A DNA stretch of 64,000 bases from Leptospira hartskeerlii (GCF_002811475.1 NZ_NPDL01000012.1:1-64000), one strand, 5' to 3'; positions 28,371-40,407 are shown, numbered from the stretch's first letter. Numbers and translations: made by a program. Notes: generated from the letters alone by a model not told the origin.

Positions 28371-31148
28371 ATGAAAATCGAACAATTGATGGCATTATAC
28401 GGAGAGAACGGAGCATTACTCGAAGAACTTTACGAAAAGTTTAAGAAGGATCCGAACTCTCTGGACAAAGAATGGTCTCTGTTCTTTCAAGAAGTAGAGA
28501 CTAACGGAGTATATTCTCAGAACGGATCCAACGGGAACGGGAATGGCAACGGAAAATCAGCCGTTGCTACTTCTTTTACGGATGCTCAGGCTGGATCCAT
28601 TCGAGAGATGGGGATTATCAACCTGTTAAACGCTTATCGTAGACAGGGGCACTTGGCTGCTAAGGTAGATCCTCTTGAAATTTCTCAACCGAACAGAAAG
28701 TTCATCGAATCTAAATTGAGCAATCTGACTGCTGCGGATTTGGATTCGGTAGTCGACACACAGAATCCTTCTCTGGGTCGTGCAAAACTAAAAGATGTTA
28801 TAGCTTGGTTTGAAAAAGCATACTGTAGCACTGTAGGTTACGAGCAATATTATCTAGTAAACGACGAAGAAAGAGAATGGCTCCAAAATCAAATCGAGTC
28901 AGCTGAATATCACGCTCCTCTTCCTAAAAGTATACGTCTTAGATTGTTTGAAAAATTATTCCAAGCGGATCATTTGGAAACATTCTTAGCTAAGAAATAC
29001 GTAGGTAAAAAACGTTTCTCCTTAGAAGGAGGAGAAAGTATGATCCCTATGCTCGACACGATTATTGAAGAAGCCGGACGTTTTAAAATGGACGGACTCG
29101 TGATCGGTATGGCGCATAGAGGGCGTTTGAACGTGCTCGTAAATGTGATCGAAAAACCTGCTTCTTTAGTATTTGCTGAATTCGAAGAGAAGGCAGATGC
29201 AAAAGCTCAAAATTATGCGGACGTTAAGTATCACTTAGGATATTCTAATAGCAAAATGACTTCGAGCGGAAAGGAAGTTAAACTTTCTCTCGCGTTCAAC
29301 CCAAGTCACTTGGAAGCAGTGAACCCGGTTGTTACCGGTTCCGTTCGCGCTCGCCAAGAACAATATGGAGATGAGGATCGTTCTAAATTTATGCCGATCA
29401 CCATCCACGGAGATGCGGCGTTTGCAGGACAGGGCGTAGTAGCAGAAACTATCAACTTGATGAACCTAGACGGTTATACCACTGGTGGAACTTTCCATAT
29501 AGTGATCAATAACCAGATCGGATTCACCACTTTACCGAATGAATCCAGATCCACATTATATGCAACTGATCTTGCAAAGGGTTATCAAATTCCTATCGTT
29601 CACGTAAACGGAGACGATCCGGAAGCAGTATACCGAGTGACCAAGCTCGGAATGGAATACCGCCAAAAGTTCAAAAAAGACTTTATCATAGATCTGATAT
29701 GTTATCGCAGATTAGGTCACAACGAAACGGATGAGCCTGCATTCACTCAGCCTAAGATGTATTCCATTATCAAAAATCATCTTCCTACCGCTCAATTATA
29801 TGAGAAAAAATTAATAAACGACGGTGATGTAACCGGAGAAGAGTTGGACTTCATCAAAAATGGCTCCGCTCAAGGTTTAGAAGATTCTTTCCAAAGAGCA
29901 AAAGAGCAAGACATCAAGATGAAAGTAGATACTATGCAAGGTGTTTGGGCGAAATATTCCAAAGAGCCTCTAGATAGTGGTACTGCTACTTCCTTGCTCG
30001 CGGAACAAATCGATCGTATCGTAAAAGCGATCACCACAGTTCCGGATGGTTTCACCCCAAATCCTAAATTAGTAAAACTTCTTCAAAGCCGTAAAGAAAT
30101 GGCGGAAGGAAAAGTTTCTCTGGATTACGGAATGGCGGAAGCTCTTTCTTTCGGTTCGATTTTGGAAAACGGATTTAGAGTTCGTCTTTCCGGTCAGGAT
30201 AGCCAACGTGGAACATTCTCCCATAGACATGCAGTTCTTGTGGATATCAATTCGGGAGCAAAATACGTAGGTCTAAATCATATTTCTGAAAAACAAGCCA
30301 AGGCTGAAGTAGTGAACTCTTCCTTGTCCGAGTTTTCCGTTTTAGGTTTTGAATACGGTTATTCTCTTTCTGATCCGAGTGCGTTAGTCCTTTGGGAAGC
30401 TCAGTTCGGCGACTTTGCAAACAATACTCAGGTGATCTTTGACCAATTCCTTTCCAGCTCGGAAGTGAAATGGCAGAGGATGTCCGGTCTTGTGGTACTT
30501 CTTCCTCATGGATATGAAGGGCAAGGCCCAGAACATAGTTCCGGTAGGGTAGAAAGATTCCTGCAACTATGTGCAGACAATAATATGCAAGTTGCAAACT
30601 GTACAAATGCGGCTCAGTATTTCCATTTGCTCCGTAGGCAGATCTTGCGCAATTTCCGCAAACCTCTGATCATCTTTACTCCTAAGTCTTTGTTACGTTT
30701 TCCTGGTGCGCTTTCTCCGATAGACGATCTATTAAAAGGCGCGTTTAGAGAAGTTCTTCCGGACCAAGCCGAGATCAAAGCGGATAAAGTAGAGAAGATA
30801 GTCTTCAGCTTCGGAAAAGTATATTATGATCTTCTAAAATATAGGGAAGAGAATAAGGTGCAGAACACTGCTCTGATCCGAGTTGAACAAGTTTATCCTT
30901 TCCCTGCGAAAGAGATCCAAGAAGTCCTGAAAACTTATAAGAACGCTAAAACTTTCGTTTGGTGCCAAGAGGAACCTAAGAACCAAGGTGCTTGGACTTT
31001 TGTAAGAGATCGATTCGAAGATCTTCTTCCTAATGGAACAAAACTCAAATACGCAGGAAGAAAAGAATCTGCGAGCCCTGCTGCCGGACATATGAAAGTC
31101 CATACAAAAGAGCAGGAACAACTAGTTTCAGACGCTTACTCGGTCTGA
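28371..31148 (+). CDS. sucA: 2-oxoglutarate dehydrogenase E1
   Basis: A 925-aa thiamine-diphosphate E1 subunit, full length for the family. N-terminal region [20 protein letters not shown] (peripheral E2-binding part), then a Gly/Asn-rich linker, and the active-site region with AHRGRLNVL and HLEAVNPVV. The TPP-binding region carries [11 protein letters not shown] and [10 protein letters not shown]. The C-terminal transketolase-like domain shows [14 protein letters not shown]. The ATG at 28371 has a strong AGGGGAG site; the in-frame start 33 bases upstream lies inside lpd and is not used. Last of the three-gene operon. Confidence 0.95.
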   Translation: MKIEQLMALYGENGALLEELYEKFKKDPNSLDKEWSLFFQEVETNGVYSQNGSNGNGNGNGKSAVATSFTDAQAGSIREMGIINLLNAYRRQGHLAAKVDPLEISQPNRKFIESKLSNLTAADLDSVVDTQNPSLGRAKLKDVIAWFEKAYCSTVGYEQYYLVNDEEREWLQNQIESAEYHAPLPKSIRLRLFEKLFQADHLETFLAKKYVGKKRFSLEGGESMIPMLDTIIEEAGRFKMDGLVIGMAHRGRLNVLVNVIEKPASLVFAEFEEKADAKAQNYADVKYHLGYSNSKMTSSGKEVKLSLAFNPSHLEAVNPVVTGSVRARQEQYGDEDRSKFMPITIHGDAAFAGQGVVAETINLMNLDGYTTGGTFHIVINNQIGFTTLPNESRSTLYATDLAKGYQIPIVHVNGDDPEAVYRVTKLGMEYRQKFKKDFIIDLICYRRLGHNETDEPAFTQPKMYSIIKNHLPTAQLYEKKLINDGDVTGEELDFIKNGSAQGLEDSFQRAKEQDIKMKVDTMQGVWAKYSKEPLDSGTATSLLAEQIDRIVKAITTVPDGFTPNPKLVKLLQSRKEMAEGKVSLDYGMAEALSFGSILENGFRVRLSGQDSQRGTFSHRHAVLVDINSGAKYVGLNHISEKQAKAEVVNSSLSEFSVLGFEYGYSLSDPSALVLWEAQFGDFANNTQVIFDQFLSSSEVKWQRMSGLVVLLPHGYEGQGPEHSSGRVERFLQLCADNNMQVANCTNAAQYFHLLRRQILRNFRKPLIIFTPKSLLRFPGALSPIDDLLKGAFREVLPDQAEIKADKVEKIVFSFGKVYYDLLKYREENKVQNTALIRVEQVYPFPAKEIQEVLKTYKNAKTFVWCQEEPKNQGAWTFVRDRFEDLLPNGTKLKYAGRKESASPAAGHMKVHTKEQEQLVSDAYSV

Positions 31149-31155
31149 GACTTAG

Positions 31156-31560
31156 GTGTCGAGTAACGTGGGAGAACCCGTCCTATTAGCATTAGTCTTT
31201 GCGGACCGGGTGATCTCGGAAGACAACGGGAAAAAAGGTATCATAGGGACTTTTACAAAGTTTTTTACCGGACAATTTCCCGTAGTCTTTCCTCCCTGGG
31301 GAATATACGTATGTGTCACAAATCTTTCCCCAGGTGACCATGAATTTTCTTTAGAATTAGAACACGCCGATTCTGGCGAAAAAGTAATAGGAGTCGGGGG
31401 AAATATCCGGGTAAATAACGGCTCCGAACCTGTTGAAATTGGGATACCGATCCCCCACGCAGTTTTCCCAAAAGAAGGAAGGTATATTCTACTTTTTAAA
31501 GTAGGTGCCGAGATCGTGGGAAGTCGCCCTCTTTGGGTGGATAAGTTAAATCCTGCTTAA
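31156..31560 (+). CDS. DUF6941-like protein
   Basis: A 134-aa soluble, beta-rich protein with the look of DUF6941 proteins: LALVFADRVISEDNGKKGIIGTF near the start, then strands VCVTNLSPGDHEFSLELEH and IPIPHAVFPKEGRYILLFKV ending in a short tail. These proteins are usually annotated without function. It starts at GTG 7 bp after the sucA stop, so it may be read through from the TCA operon. It has no signal peptide and no catalytic motif. The family name is from memory. Confidence 0.65.
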   Translation: MSSNVGEPVLLALVFADRVISEDNGKKGIIGTFTKFFTGQFPVVFPPWGIYVCVTNLSPGDHEFSLELEHADSGEKVIGVGGNIRVNNGSEPVEIGIPIPHAVFPKEGRYILLFKVGAEIVGSRPLWVDKLNPA

Positions 31561-31655
31561 TCCGATCCTTTAGAAAATCCTAAACTTCTTACCGAGTCCT
31601 TCGTTTTCTTGTACGAGCGAAGAATAATTTCTTTCCAATATTAATCTACGCTTGC

Positions 31656-31674
31656 CTTGGGAAATTTTTCCAAG
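31656..31674. other. Inverted repeat, possible terminator after the suc operon
   Basis: CTTGGGAAA and TTTTCCAAG form a 9-bp stem with one G-T pair around a 1-base centre. It lies between the DUF6941-like gene and the sensor kinase promoter region. There is no T tail. Confidence 0.3.
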
Positions 31675-31713
31675 TATTCTGCCTATCTCTAATATACGAA
31701 TTTATTATATATT

Positions 31714-33261
31714 ATGGCAACCCCTACGGAAAAAAATATCACCTTAGATAAGGCCTTAAAGGATGCGAAGCTGATAGAGGCCAAATTCAAAGGGCTTCTG
31801 GAGTCTTTACCTGATTCTATTATAATGGTAAACGATTCCGGAAGTATCGTATTTGTGAACGAACAGGCTCTTAAAATGTTCGATTACAAAAAAGATGAAC
31901 TTTTGGGACAGCCTATAGAGGTCCTTCTTCCTGATCGGTTCAGAAAAAACCACATTTCTCATCGTGATAAATATTTCACTCAACCAAGGACAAGATCCAT
32001 GGGTGTAGGTTTGGAACTTTTCGGTAGGAAATCTAGCGGTGCAGAATTTCCGGTAGAGGTGAGTTTAAGTCCTTATCACACTGAGGACGCAACGTTGGTG
32101 CTAAGTGCCATCCGAGATATTAGAGAAAGGATCAAAGCAGAGGCAAAGTTCAGAGGACTTTTAGAATCCGCACCCGATGCAGTTGTGATCGTAAATCGAG
32201 AGGGGAATATAGTTCTTATCAATTCCCAGGCAGAAAAATTATTCGGATATCCAAGAGAAGAATTATTACACAAGCCCGTAGAAGTTTTAGTACCCGAAAG
32301 ATTCAGAGCAAATCATCCGCAAAATAGGATCGGTTTTTTCAAAGATCCAAAAGTGAGAGGAATGGGAAGCGGGCTTGAGTTATATGGACTAAAAAAAAAC
32401 GGATTGGAATTCCCGGTCGAGATCAGCTTAAGCCCCTTGGAAACGGAAGAAGGAATGCTGGTTTCCAGTTCTATTCGTGATATCACGGAAAGAAAACAAC
32501 AAGAAGAATTTAGAAGAGCCGCATTAGAAGAACAGAACGAAAGAATGAAGGAAACAGCCAGATTAAAAAGTGAATTCTTAGCGAACATGTCCCATGAGTT
32601 ACGGACACCTTTGAACGGTATCATAGGTTTTTCCGAATTACTTTCCGACGAAAGACCTGGGCCCTTAAACGAAAAACAAAAAGAATACTTAACGGATATA
32701 TTAAATAGTGCGAACCATCTTTTGAAATTGATCAATGATGTTCTAGATCTTGCTAAAGTAGAATCCGGAAAGATGGAATTGTTTTTGGAAACATTCTCCT
32801 TATCTTCTGCGATAAAAGAAGTTTCTTCTGTCCTTCGTCCCTTATTAAGGAAGAAGAAGATCAATTTTTCTATAAATATAGAAGATTCTATAGATGAGGT
32901 AACATTGGACCCTCAAAAGATAAAACAGATCTTATACAATCTCTTGTCTAACGCGGTCAAGTTTAGTCACGAGGGTGGAAATATTAGAGTGAATATGAAA
33001 GCGGAAGGCAAAGAATTTATTAAGATGAAATTCGAGGATGAAGGGATCGGCATAGAGGAAAAAGACCTAACTCGGATTTTTGAAGAATTCCAACAAATAG
33101 ACAGCGGAGCTAATAGGCAATTCCAAGGAACAGGGCTCGGGCTTGCTTTGACTAAAAGGATCGTGGGGTTGATGAACGGAACAATAAACGTAAAAAGTGA
33201 GTTGGGAAAAGGATCTGTTTTTACTATAATACTTCCAGTAAAGATATCGAACGGTAAATAG
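31714..33261 (+). CDS. PAS-PAS sensor histidine kinase
   Basis: A 515-aa cytoplasmic histidine kinase. Two adjacent, strongly similar PAS domains (about 22-138 and 143-260, each with ELLGQP/ELLHKP, VLxPxRFRxNH and ELxGxK-xGxEFPVExSLSP) look like a tandem duplication. The HisKA box has H294 in [11 protein letters not shown]. The ATPase domain shows [11 protein letters not shown] (N box), FEDEGIGIE (G1) and [11 protein letters not shown] (G2). No membrane segment, so the signal is cytosolic or diffusible. The receiver gene starts 2 bp after its stop, so they are coupled. Confidence 0.92.
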   Translation: MATPTEKNITLDKALKDAKLIEAKFKGLLESLPDSIIMVNDSGSIVFVNEQALKMFDYKKDELLGQPIEVLLPDRFRKNHISHRDKYFTQPRTRSMGVGLELFGRKSSGAEFPVEVSLSPYHTEDATLVLSAIRDIRERIKAEAKFRGLLESAPDAVVIVNREGNIVLINSQAEKLFGYPREELLHKPVEVLVPERFRANHPQNRIGFFKDPKVRGMGSGLELYGLKKNGLEFPVEISLSPLETEEGMLVSSSIRDITERKQQEEFRRAALEEQNERMKETARLKSEFLANMSHELRTPLNGIIGFSELLSDERPGPLNEKQKEYLTDILNSANHLLKLINDVLDLAKVESGKMELFLETFSLSSAIKEVSSVLRPLLRKKKINFSINIEDSIDEVTLDPQKIKQILYNLLSNAVKFSHEGGNIRVNMKAEGKEFIKMKFEDEGIGIEEKDLTRIFEEFQQIDSGANRQFQGTGLGLALTKRIVGLMNGTINVKSELGKGSVFTIILPVKISNGK

Positions 33262-33263
33262 AT

Positions 33264-33641
33264 ATGGCTCCTAAGGTTTTGGTAGTAGATGATAATATCG
33301 TAAATCTCAAATTAATTTGCGAATTATTAGAGTTGGATGCATACGAAGTTTTAAAAGCGGGAAATGCGGAAGAAGCACTTCAGGTCATAGAAAATTTTTC
33401 TTTGGATCTGATTTTGATGGATATAGAATTGCCTGGGGTGGACGGACTTACTCTTACTAGACAATTAAAAGAAAGAGAGAATACAAAAAATATACCGATC
33501 ATAGCCGTTACCGCTTTTGCAATGAAAGGTGACGCGCAGAAGGCATACGGAGCGGGTTGCGACGGTTACATTACAAAACCGATCGATACTAGGAAATTTA
33601 CCGAACAAATTAATGGTTTTATCAAGGGGCTGAACCAATGA
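33264..33641 (+). CDS. Single-domain response regulator (CheY/DivK-like)
   Basis: A 125-aa receiver domain without an output domain. Acid pocket D9/D10, phosphoacceptor Asp53 in LILMDIELPG, Thr in AVTAFAMKG and Lys in ITKPIDTRKF. Probably phosphorylated by the upstream PAS kinase and acting through protein contacts. It is 2 bp after the kinase stop and 58 bp before the hybrid kinase. Confidence 0.93.
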   Translation: MAPKVLVVDDNIVNLKLICELLELDAYEVLKAGNAEEALQVIENFSLDLILMDIELPGVDGLTLTRQLKERENTKNIPIIAVTAFAMKGDAQKAYGAGCDGYITKPIDTRKFTEQINGFIKGLNQ

Positions 33642-33699
33642 TCCAAGAGATTTTTTTCGTCCCTTATCAATACACAGTCCATTTTTGGACTGAACTTTT

Positions 33700-35793
33700 A
33701 TGCTCATTCTAGTTGTAGATGACAGTTACCAAAACAGGAAACTAATTTCTGCCCAGTTGGAAAATGGTCACAGAAAAATTTATACTGCTTCAAACGGTGT
33801 AGAAGCTTTGGAAATCCTGGCAAATACTGAAGTGGATCTGATCATTTCGGACATCCTAATGCCTCAAATGGACGGATACCAGTTCTGTTCTCAGGTAAGA
33901 CAGAATGATAAATTTAAACATATTCCAATTATTATATATACCGCCACTTATACTTCCGATTCTGATGAAAAACTTTCTTTTGATCTTGGGGCGGACGCAT
34001 TCTTAAAAAAACCGGCCGGTCTGAAGTTGTTGGAAGAAACAGTAACTAAACTACTCCAAAATCCTAGATCAAAACGGAACGTAAAAGGGTTGGTAATGGA
34101 TTCAGCACCTCTTCGCCAATATAATCATAGACTTGTTGAGAAGTTGGAAGAGAAAAATTTCGAACTTCGGAGGAGAAGTGAAGAGTTAGGTTACGAAATA
34201 GAGGAAAGAAGAAGGGCAGAAAGACTAAATCGTGAAGGCGAGGAATTATTCAAAGAACTGACCGATGCGATCCATGAAGTGTTTTGGATGACTAGTCTTT
34301 CTAAAAATGAGATCGTTTATATAAGCCAAGGATATGAACAGATCTGGGGAAGGTCCACGCAAAGTCTTTTGGAAAATCCGATTTCTTGGATTGAATGTAT
34401 ACATCCTGATGATCGGGACAGAGTGTTTGATAGCGCAAGGACCAAACAAGTAACCGGTGAATATAGAGAAGAATATAGGATCATTCGTCCGGATGGTGAG
34501 ATTAGATGGATAAGAGATAAGGCATTTCCCGTTAAGAACGAAAAGGGAGATACTATCCGAGTTGCGGGGATCGCGGAAGATATTACTGAATATAAATTGA
34601 AAGAGGCTCAGTTAAAAGAGGTAGAGAAAAGAAGAGCGGAACTAGAAGAACAACTTATCCAAGCTCAAAAACTGGAAAGTTTAGGTACCTTGGCAAGCGG
34701 TATAGCTCACGATTTTAATAATATACTTTCTATCATTATGGGCCATACGTCGGTGATCGAGAATAACAGAAATAATCCTGAAAAATTCTCCCAACATGTT
34801 TCCGCATTGCATATGGCTACCCAAAGAGGAGCTTCCTTGGTCAGGCAACTCCTTACATTTGCCAGAAAAACGGAATTCAATCTGGAGCTTGCGCAAATAA
34901 ACGATATTATATTAGAAATTAGTAAATTGATTTCTCAAACGTTTCCCAAAAATATCCGACTTTTTACGAATTTTCAGGAAGATCTTCCTTTGGTTAAAGT
35001 TGATACCAATCAAATCCATCAGGTTTTGCTAAACTTATGTGTGAATGCTCGAGATGCTATGCAAGAGGGTGGGATACTAAGTATAGAGACTTTTTTAGCT
35101 GATATAGAAAATCTAAAAACAGGCCATTCTAAAAGTTTGGCCGAAAAATACGTTGTACTTCGGATCTCCGATTCGGGAAGCGGGATGAGCGAAAAAACAA
35201 AACAAAGGATTTTTGAACCATTCTTCACTACCAAGGATATAGGCAAGGGAACGGGGCTTGGGCTAGCATTGGCATATAGTGTGATCGACAATCACAAAGG
35301 CTGGATAGAAGTAGATTCTGAATTGGGAAGGGGAACGACATTCTTCGTGTATCTACCGGTTCCTAAAGAAAAATCAGAAATAAATCTAAAGCCTATTTAT
35401 TTAGAACCTGAATCTCTAGGCGGCCAGGAAAGTATCCTGGTCATCGAGGATGAAGAACTTCTTAGAGATATGTTAAAAGACCTTTTGGAATCGAAAGGAT
35501 ACAAAGTGTATTTGGCTGTAGATGGAGAAGATGGTGTAGAACAATTTCTTCTTAGGCATTCCCAAATTAAATTAGTAATGACTGACCTTGGTTTGCCAAA
35601 GTTTGGAGGAAGTGAAGTTATAAAACGGATCAGGGCAATTCATAGCTCCGTAAAAATAGTTTTAGCAAGCGGGTTTATGGAGCCTGAGCTAAAACTTTCT
35701 TTAAAAGATTATGATGTGAGTTATTTTATTCAAAAACCGTATTTAGGTACTGAAATTCTTTCCTGCATTCGTTCAGCATTAGACCAAGAGTAG
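33700..35793 (+). CDS. Hybrid sensor kinase: REC-PAS-HisKA-HATPase-REC
   Basis: A 697-aa signalling protein. N-terminal receiver (1-118, phosphoacceptor Asp51), a coiled linker (about 135-185), a PAS domain with PAC segment (about 185-298, EYREEYRIIRPDGEIRW), HisKA box with H337 in GIAHDFNNIL, an ATPase domain ([33 protein letters not shown]), and a second receiver (about 570-695, Asp in LVMTDLGLPKFGG). No membrane segment. It belongs to the same three-gene group as the kinase and single receiver, forming a multi-step relay in the cytoplasm. Confidence 0.9.
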   Translation: MLILVVDDSYQNRKLISAQLENGHRKIYTASNGVEALEILANTEVDLIISDILMPQMDGYQFCSQVRQNDKFKHIPIIIYTATYTSDSDEKLSFDLGADAFLKKPAGLKLLEETVTKLLQNPRSKRNVKGLVMDSAPLRQYNHRLVEKLEEKNFELRRRSEELGYEIEERRRAERLNREGEELFKELTDAIHEVFWMTSLSKNEIVYISQGYEQIWGRSTQSLLENPISWIECIHPDDRDRVFDSARTKQVTGEYREEYRIIRPDGEIRWIRDKAFPVKNEKGDTIRVAGIAEDITEYKLKEAQLKEVEKRRAELEEQLIQAQKLESLGTLASGIAHDFNNILSIIMGHTSVIENNRNNPEKFSQHVSALHMATQRGASLVRQLLTFARKTEFNLELAQINDIILEISKLISQTFPKNIRLFTNFQEDLPLVKVDTNQIHQVLLNLCVNARDAMQEGGILSIETFLADIENLKTGHSKSLAEKYVVLRISDSGSGMSEKTKQRIFEPFFTTKDIGKGTGLGLALAYSVIDNHKGWIEVDSELGRGTTFFVYLPVPKEKSEINLKPIYLEPESLGGQESILVIEDEELLRDMLKDLLESKGYKVYLAVDGEDGVEQFLLRHSQIKLVMTDLGLPKFGGSEVIKRIRAIHSSVKIVLASGFMEPELKLSLKDYDVSYFIQKPYLGTEILSCIRSALDQE

Positions 35794-35813
35794 AAGACCT
35801 TTCACACCAAGAC

Positions 35814-36488
35814 CTATCTCAATTTCATCTTATATATTTCTTCCGCGACCGGAATGCTTTTATATTCGATCCTTTCTTTTCCGTAATAGAGCAATGCTTC
35901 TATTGAATTTGTCTTTGGAAAGAATTTTCGGATCTCAGTGAGTGGGATGGTGATCGTATCTGAGTTCGGACTTTTGTTAAAAAACTCGGTGTTCTCCGCT
36001 CTTAATATGAGTTGGAGTTCCTTTGGCTCGAAAGTTTTGGTCCTTTCTGATTTTATAATATTCTCAGAGAGCGTTTCTTCTTCCTTTTTCCTGGAAATTG
36101 TGCGGAAGGGGACCGTAATCCATTCGAAGAGTGCTCCTATATCTGCAAACATTCCGAGGATGTACCTATTCCAAGGTTTTTCATCGTTATCCAGTTGCCT
36201 ATATCCGTCTGTTTTCTTATAATCGTAATGTACGATCTTAGTTTCTAAAGTTTTCCTTTTTTCTAACGTTTCTCGGAAGCTAGCGCCTTCTATTTTTAGG
36301 ACCAGTTCGAAGTTTTGGAATTCGTAATCTATTCTTCCCTTATTTATTAGGATCTCTTCTTCCTTTTTATCCAATAAACGGGACTCTACAGTTTCCTGCT
36401 TGTAGGGAAAGACCGTAAAACAGTTTAGAAAAGTTGAATGAACTAAAAATACGACGGTAAAATACCAAAAAGATCGAAATTGATTCAC
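35814..36488 (-). CDS. Hypothetical lipoprotein downstream of ppx/gppA
   Basis: A 224-aa exported protein with N-terminus [24 protein letters not shown], a lipoprotein-like signal with Cys near residue 22. The body is charged with alternating strands; one hydrophobic stretch around 110-125 ([19 protein letters not shown]) could be a second membrane contact. Starts with GTG overlapping the Ppx stop (GTGA). Family not recognised. Its position suggests co-expression with Ppx/GppA. Confidence 0.65.
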   Translation of the reverse strand: MNQFRSFWYFTVVFLVHSTFLNCFTVFPYKQETVESRLLDKKEEEILINKGRIDYEFQNFELVLKIEGASFRETLEKRKTLETKIVHYDYKKTDGYRQLDNDEKPWNRYILGMFADIGALFEWITVPFRTISRKKEEETLSENIIKSERTKTFEPKELQLILRAENTEFFNKSPNSDTITIPLTEIRKFFPKTNSIEALLYYGKERIEYKSIPVAEEIYKMKLR

Positions 36489-38041
36489 TGAAATAAAGGC
36501 ACCATTCCATAAGCGGATTCGAATGCATCTGCTTGTTCTTCACAAGCCCAAAGTTCCAGGCTTTTATCGTAGCTCTGGTTTGTAACCAAGGTGAAGATTG
36601 CCTGATTTTTTCGGATCTGACATTTGACTGTCTCGATCAATCCTTGTCTGTTTCGATTGCATGCACTCGCAATTCTTAAAATCGCGGAAAGTTTTTCGAC
36701 AGTTTCCTGTTCTCTCGGACCGACTCTTTGGAACTCTCTATGTTTGGATTTAGGAGAACTTTTACGATGGTATCTCGCGGTGAGTGCGATGATCTCTATT
36801 TCTCCCCAAGTAAAACCAAGCATTGCTTCCGAGTTTCGGATCAGATAATAACTATGTTTATGATAGGCAGAATGTGAAATGAATAGCCCTACTTCATGGA
36901 GTAAAGAAGAAGCTTCCAAATATTCTCTTTCTTCTTTTCCTAACCGATGTACTGACTGCAGTTGATCGAAAATATCCAACGCAAGTTTGGAAACATGGCG
37001 GGCGTATTCTTGGTCCCTTGTATAAGAAACTAAAAGATTCAAGATCGACTTTTGGCGGATATCATCCAGATGTTTGGAATGTTCCAAGTCCTGGAAGTGC
37101 TCCCATTTTCGGATGGTATCGTAGATAATCCCTTCTCTTAGTGCAAACTCTGAAACTGTCATATCCGGGAGGTCCAATAATTGGAATAATTCATCTAAGA
37201 TGAGCATTCCTCCTACGATGATATCGGAACGTTTGGAATCGAAGCCCGGGACCTTACTTCTCTTTTTAGAAGTGTCCGCTTCTAAGATCATATTCCTTGC
37301 TTTTTTAAATTCGGAAGACTGGAATGTGTAATGGTTGAGTGGCCTTTCTTCAGTTTCTTCTCCCTCAAAGGCACGGATGATACCGGCGGTTGCCTGGACT
37401 GTTCCGGATGAACCGATGATCATTTCCGGTTTTAGATCTCGGATGATCTTTCGGAAAGGAAGAATGATCTCTTCCACGTACAATTTACATTTTCGTATCT
37501 GTGAAGAATCTAAGGTTTCGGATTTCAGAAATTTTTCGGTGAGTCGGATCGCTCCCAATTTGAAACTTTTGGAGAATAGAATGTCCCCTCTATAGCCCAC
37601 TAAAACTTCCGTGCTTCCTCCGCCTATATCCACAAGCAGAACCTTTTTATCAAATACAGGAAGTCCTTGCAGAACCCCGAAATAGATGAGTCGGGCTTCT
37701 TCATATCCGCTGATCACATCAATTTTGATACCTGCTTCCTTTAATGCGGCCGCCTGGAATTCGGCTCGATTGGAAGCTTCTCTCATTGCAGATGTAGCGA
37801 CCGCTCTGATCTCTGCCTTTGAGTTATCTGCAAGCATCTTAAAACGCTTTAAACACTCGATTGCGCGCCTAAATGCGGGAGGATCGATCTCTCCTCCTTC
37901 TTCCAAACCGCTTCCGAGACGTACGTTCTCCTTCTCTCTGGCGATTGCTTCAAAGGTCCCGTTTTCTCGGACCCGGACGATGATCATGTGAAAGGAGTTT
38001 GTGCCTAGATCGATGGCAGCTAGGGTGTTTTCCCGGACCAT
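36485..38041 (-). CDS. Ppx/GppA family exopolyphosphatase / pppGpp phosphohydrolase
   Basis: A 518-aa protein of the Ppx/GppA family. Actin-like N-terminal half with [13 protein letters not shown], the catalytic glycine-rich [15 protein letters not shown], and [13 protein letters not shown]. The C-terminal half (about 320-500) is HD-like ([23 protein letters not shown]). It degrades polyphosphate or the alarmone pppGpp; sequence alone does not decide which. Divergent from mreB with about 190 bp between. Confidence 0.9.
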   Translation of the reverse strand: MVRENTLAAIDLGTNSFHMIIVRVRENGTFEAIAREKENVRLGSGLEEGGEIDPPAFRRAIECLKRFKMLADNSKAEIRAVATSAMREASNRAEFQAAALKEAGIKIDVISGYEEARLIYFGVLQGLPVFDKKVLLVDIGGGSTEVLVGYRGDILFSKSFKLGAIRLTEKFLKSETLDSSQIRKCKLYVEEIILPFRKIIRDLKPEMIIGSSGTVQATAGIIRAFEGEETEERPLNHYTFQSSEFKKARNMILEADTSKKRSKVPGFDSKRSDIIVGGMLILDELFQLLDLPDMTVSEFALREGIIYDTIRKWEHFQDLEHSKHLDDIRQKSILNLLVSYTRDQEYARHVSKLALDIFDQLQSVHRLGKEEREYLEASSLLHEVGLFISHSAYHKHSYYLIRNSEAMLGFTWGEIEIIALTARYHRKSSPKSKHREFQRVGPREQETVEKLSAILRIASACNRNRQGLIETVKCQIRKNQAIFTLVTNQSYDKSLELWACEEQADAFESAYGMVPLFQ

Positions 38042-38229
38042 AAGTTCCCCAATATTATGGAGGTAGCAATGGGTTCCAATTTGTTTTTCGTTTTTTTTGT
38101 TTTGGAATTGCCCGTAAGGATCGGGCAGGAAATATTGAATTGGATCGCGCCCGTAAAATCCTAGAGATTTTCACCGATTCTGCAGATAATAAATAAGATC
38201 AACCAGCCTTCTGGCAGCAAAGGATAGAA

Positions 38230-39252
38230 ATGATATTCGATAAGCTATACGGATTATTTTCCAACGATATGGGAATCGACCTCGGAACCGCAAACACTCT
38301 CGTCCATGTAAAAGGGCAAGGTATCGTTCTTTCCGAGCCTTCCGTAGTAGCGGTCCACGCAGCTACGGGCAAAGTGCTTGCAGTAGGCCAGGAAGCTAAG
38401 AGAATGTTGGGACGTACTCCTGGCGAGATCGTAGCTATCCGTCCTATGAAAGACGGGGTGATCGCAGACTTCGAAACTGTCGAAAAAATGATCCGCTACT
38501 TCATTGCAAAAGTCCATAACAGAACTACTTTCGTAAAACCTAGGATCGTGATCGGAGTTCCTTCCGGGATCACCGAGGTGGAAAGACGTGCGGTCCGTGA
38601 ATCTGCGGAACAAGCAGGTGCTCGTGAGATCTTCTTGATCGACGAAGCATTGGCTGCCGCGATCGGTGCAAATATTCCGATCAACGAACCTGCTGGTAAT
38701 ATGATCGTGGATATCGGTGGTGGAACTACCGAGATCGCTGTGATCTCTCTTGGCGGTATGGTTATCGCCGAGTCAATCAGAACCGGTGGTGACGAGTTCG
38801 ACGATGCAATCATCAAATATTTAAGAAACCAATACAATCTGGTTGTTGGGGAAAGAACTGCAGAAGATATCAAGCTGACTATCGGTAACGCTTACCCTGA
38901 AAAGAAAACCGAGACCATGGAAGTAAAAGGTAGAGATGCAATTTCCGGATTACCTCGTACTCTTGAATTAGAATCGAATGAGATCCGTAAGGCTCTTAAA
39001 GAACCAACCGACGAAATTTTAGACGGGATCAAAAGAGTTTTGGAAAGAACTCCTCCTGAACTTGCTTCGGATATCGTAGAAAGAGGGATCGTTCTTACTG
39101 GTGGAGGATGTCTTCTTCGCGGATTAGAAACCTATCTTTCTAAAGAAACCGGTGTGCCTGTGTTTAGAGCGGAAAACCCTCTGACTTGTGTGGTGCTTGG
39201 AACCGGAAAATTCTTAGACGAAGTTAAGTATCTGAAACCAGGGATCCGTTAA
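38230..39252 (+). CDS. mreB: Rod-shape actin homologue MreB
   Basis: A 340-aa actin-family protein that organises side-wall synthesis beneath the membrane. Phosphate-binding loops [12 protein letters not shown] and [20 protein letters not shown], adenosine loop [15 protein letters not shown]. Full length, no signal. An AAGGATAG region precedes the ATG. First gene of the five-gene rod operon; a hairpin lies between it and mreC, which could lower downstream expression. Confidence 0.96.
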   Translation: MIFDKLYGLFSNDMGIDLGTANTLVHVKGQGIVLSEPSVVAVHAATGKVLAVGQEAKRMLGRTPGEIVAIRPMKDGVIADFETVEKMIRYFIAKVHNRTTFVKPRIVIGVPSGITEVERRAVRESAEQAGAREIFLIDEALAAAIGANIPINEPAGNMIVDIGGGTTEIAVISLGGMVIAESIRTGGDEFDDAIIKYLRNQYNLVVGERTAEDIKLTIGNAYPEKKTETMEVKGRDAISGLPRTLELESNEIRKALKEPTDEILDGIKRVLERTPPELASDIVERGIVLTGGGCLLRGLETYLSKETGVPVFRAENPLTCVVLGTGKFLDEVKYLKPGIR

Positions 39253-39265
39253 TTCGGATCTCGGC

Positions 39266-39285
39266 CTCTGGTTTGATCCCCAGAG
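39266..39285 (+). other. Hairpin between mreB and mreC
   Basis: CTCTGG (39266-39271) pairs with CCAGAG (39280-39285) around an 8-base loop, followed by a short T run at 39297-39302 just before the mreC start. It may act as an attenuator or RNA processing point that leaves MreB in excess. Confidence 0.35.
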
Positions 39286-39303
39286 TCTGATACGGAATTT
39301 TTT

Positions 39304-40407
39304 ATGCTTTGGCTTCAAGTTAATAAAAGTAAGGAAACTGTTTCCCTTTTATTCTGTATTGTATTCTCTCTTCTGTCCCTGACCTTTAAGAGTAATGTTT
39401 TAGTCAGAGGGATTGCAAGTTTCCAGAGAGTAGGGGATTCCGTTTCCGGTTCGATCGATGGGGTCGGTTCCTTTTTTAAAGGAGCCTATACTAAATTAGA
39501 ATCTTTTGAAGCGGTTCGCCAGGAAAGAGATGCCTGCGTTGCTGCAATAGATGATTATAAACTTCTGCCCCAAGATCTGGAAAGAGTAAGCAGAGAAAAC
39601 GAAAGTCTCAGAAGAGAATTACGTTTTAATACTAAACAAAAATATTCTACAGTCAAAGCTGAAGTTCTTTCCGTTCGCTTAAATTCAATCTATCGTACTA
39701 TCATTATAGACAAAGGTTCCGAAGCAGGGATCAAACCTTATATGCCTGTCACTGCAAGAGCGGTGAATCAAAAAGGTGAAATTATAGAAGCTCTAGTAGG
39801 AAAGGTGATCGCAGTCACCGGAGGATCTTCAGTGGTCCAACCTATTATCAATTCCAATTATAATATGGGTGTTTCCATTCCGGAAAGTAACCTTTGGGCA
39901 ACTCTATCCGGAAACTCTGGAAGAGGTATGGAAGCATTGATGAATTATATAGATAGCGGTATCATCATTGATCCAAGGATTTTCGGAGATTATCCGATGG
40001 GTCCAAGTGAGATGATCCAATACACCGAGTCTTTGAGTAAGATCGGAAAACCTGTATATAGCTCTGGTTCTTCCGGAATGTTCCCGCCTGGAATTCCTGT
40101 GGGTATAATTACTGAAGAAGGTCCGCGCAACGGAAGTTTTAAAACTGCATTCTTAAAACCTTTTGTTCGTTTTGATATGTTGGAGTCAGTTACTATCCTA
40201 ATGAAACTTCCTGAAAAATGGGCAGAGACCTGGCCGGAAGGACAGAATATTAATATCGAAAATCCGTATTTTGGTGAATTAAATTATCCTAAAGAAGAAA
40301 GAGAACCTAAGGTTCCAACTCCTGTAGGAAACAAACCTGTAGAAACTCCTAAACCTCAAAAACCGGAAGGGAATGGATCCGGATTCTCCGAAGAGGAAAC
40401 GAACTGA
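39304..40407 (+). CDS. mreC: Rod-shape protein MreC
   Basis: A 367-aa MreC. One N-terminal helix (about 10-30), a coiled coil (about 70-105, [17 protein letters not shown]), then the two-barrel periplasmic domain with the landmark [19 protein letters not shown]. The C-terminal 50 residues are Pro/Lys/Glu-rich and probably unstructured. It connects MreB/RodA with the PBPs. Its stop overlaps the mreD start. Confidence 0.92.
   Translation: MLWLQVNKSKETVSLLFCIVFSLLSLTFKSNVLVRGIASFQRVGDSVSGSIDGVGSFFKGAYTKLESFEAVRQERDACVAAIDDYKLLPQDLERVSRENESLRRELRFNTKQKYSTVKAEVLSVRLNSIYRTIIIDKGSEAGIKPYMPVTARAVNQKGEIIEALVGKVIAVTGGSSVVQPIINSNYNMGVSIPESNLWATLSGNSGRGMEALMNYIDSGIIIDPRIFGDYPMGPSEMIQYTESLSKIGKPVYSSGSSGMFPPGIPVGIITEEGPRNGSFKTAFLKPFVRFDMLESVTILMKLPEKWAETWPEGQNINIENPYFGELNYPKEEREPKVPTPVGNKPVETPKPQKPEGNGSGFSEEETN

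Noticed and set aside
32313..32864. 183-codon minus-strand frame opposite the PAS kinase
   Set aside because: Translation is Ser/Phe/Asn-rich as expected for antisense of an AT-rich coding region, with no motif.
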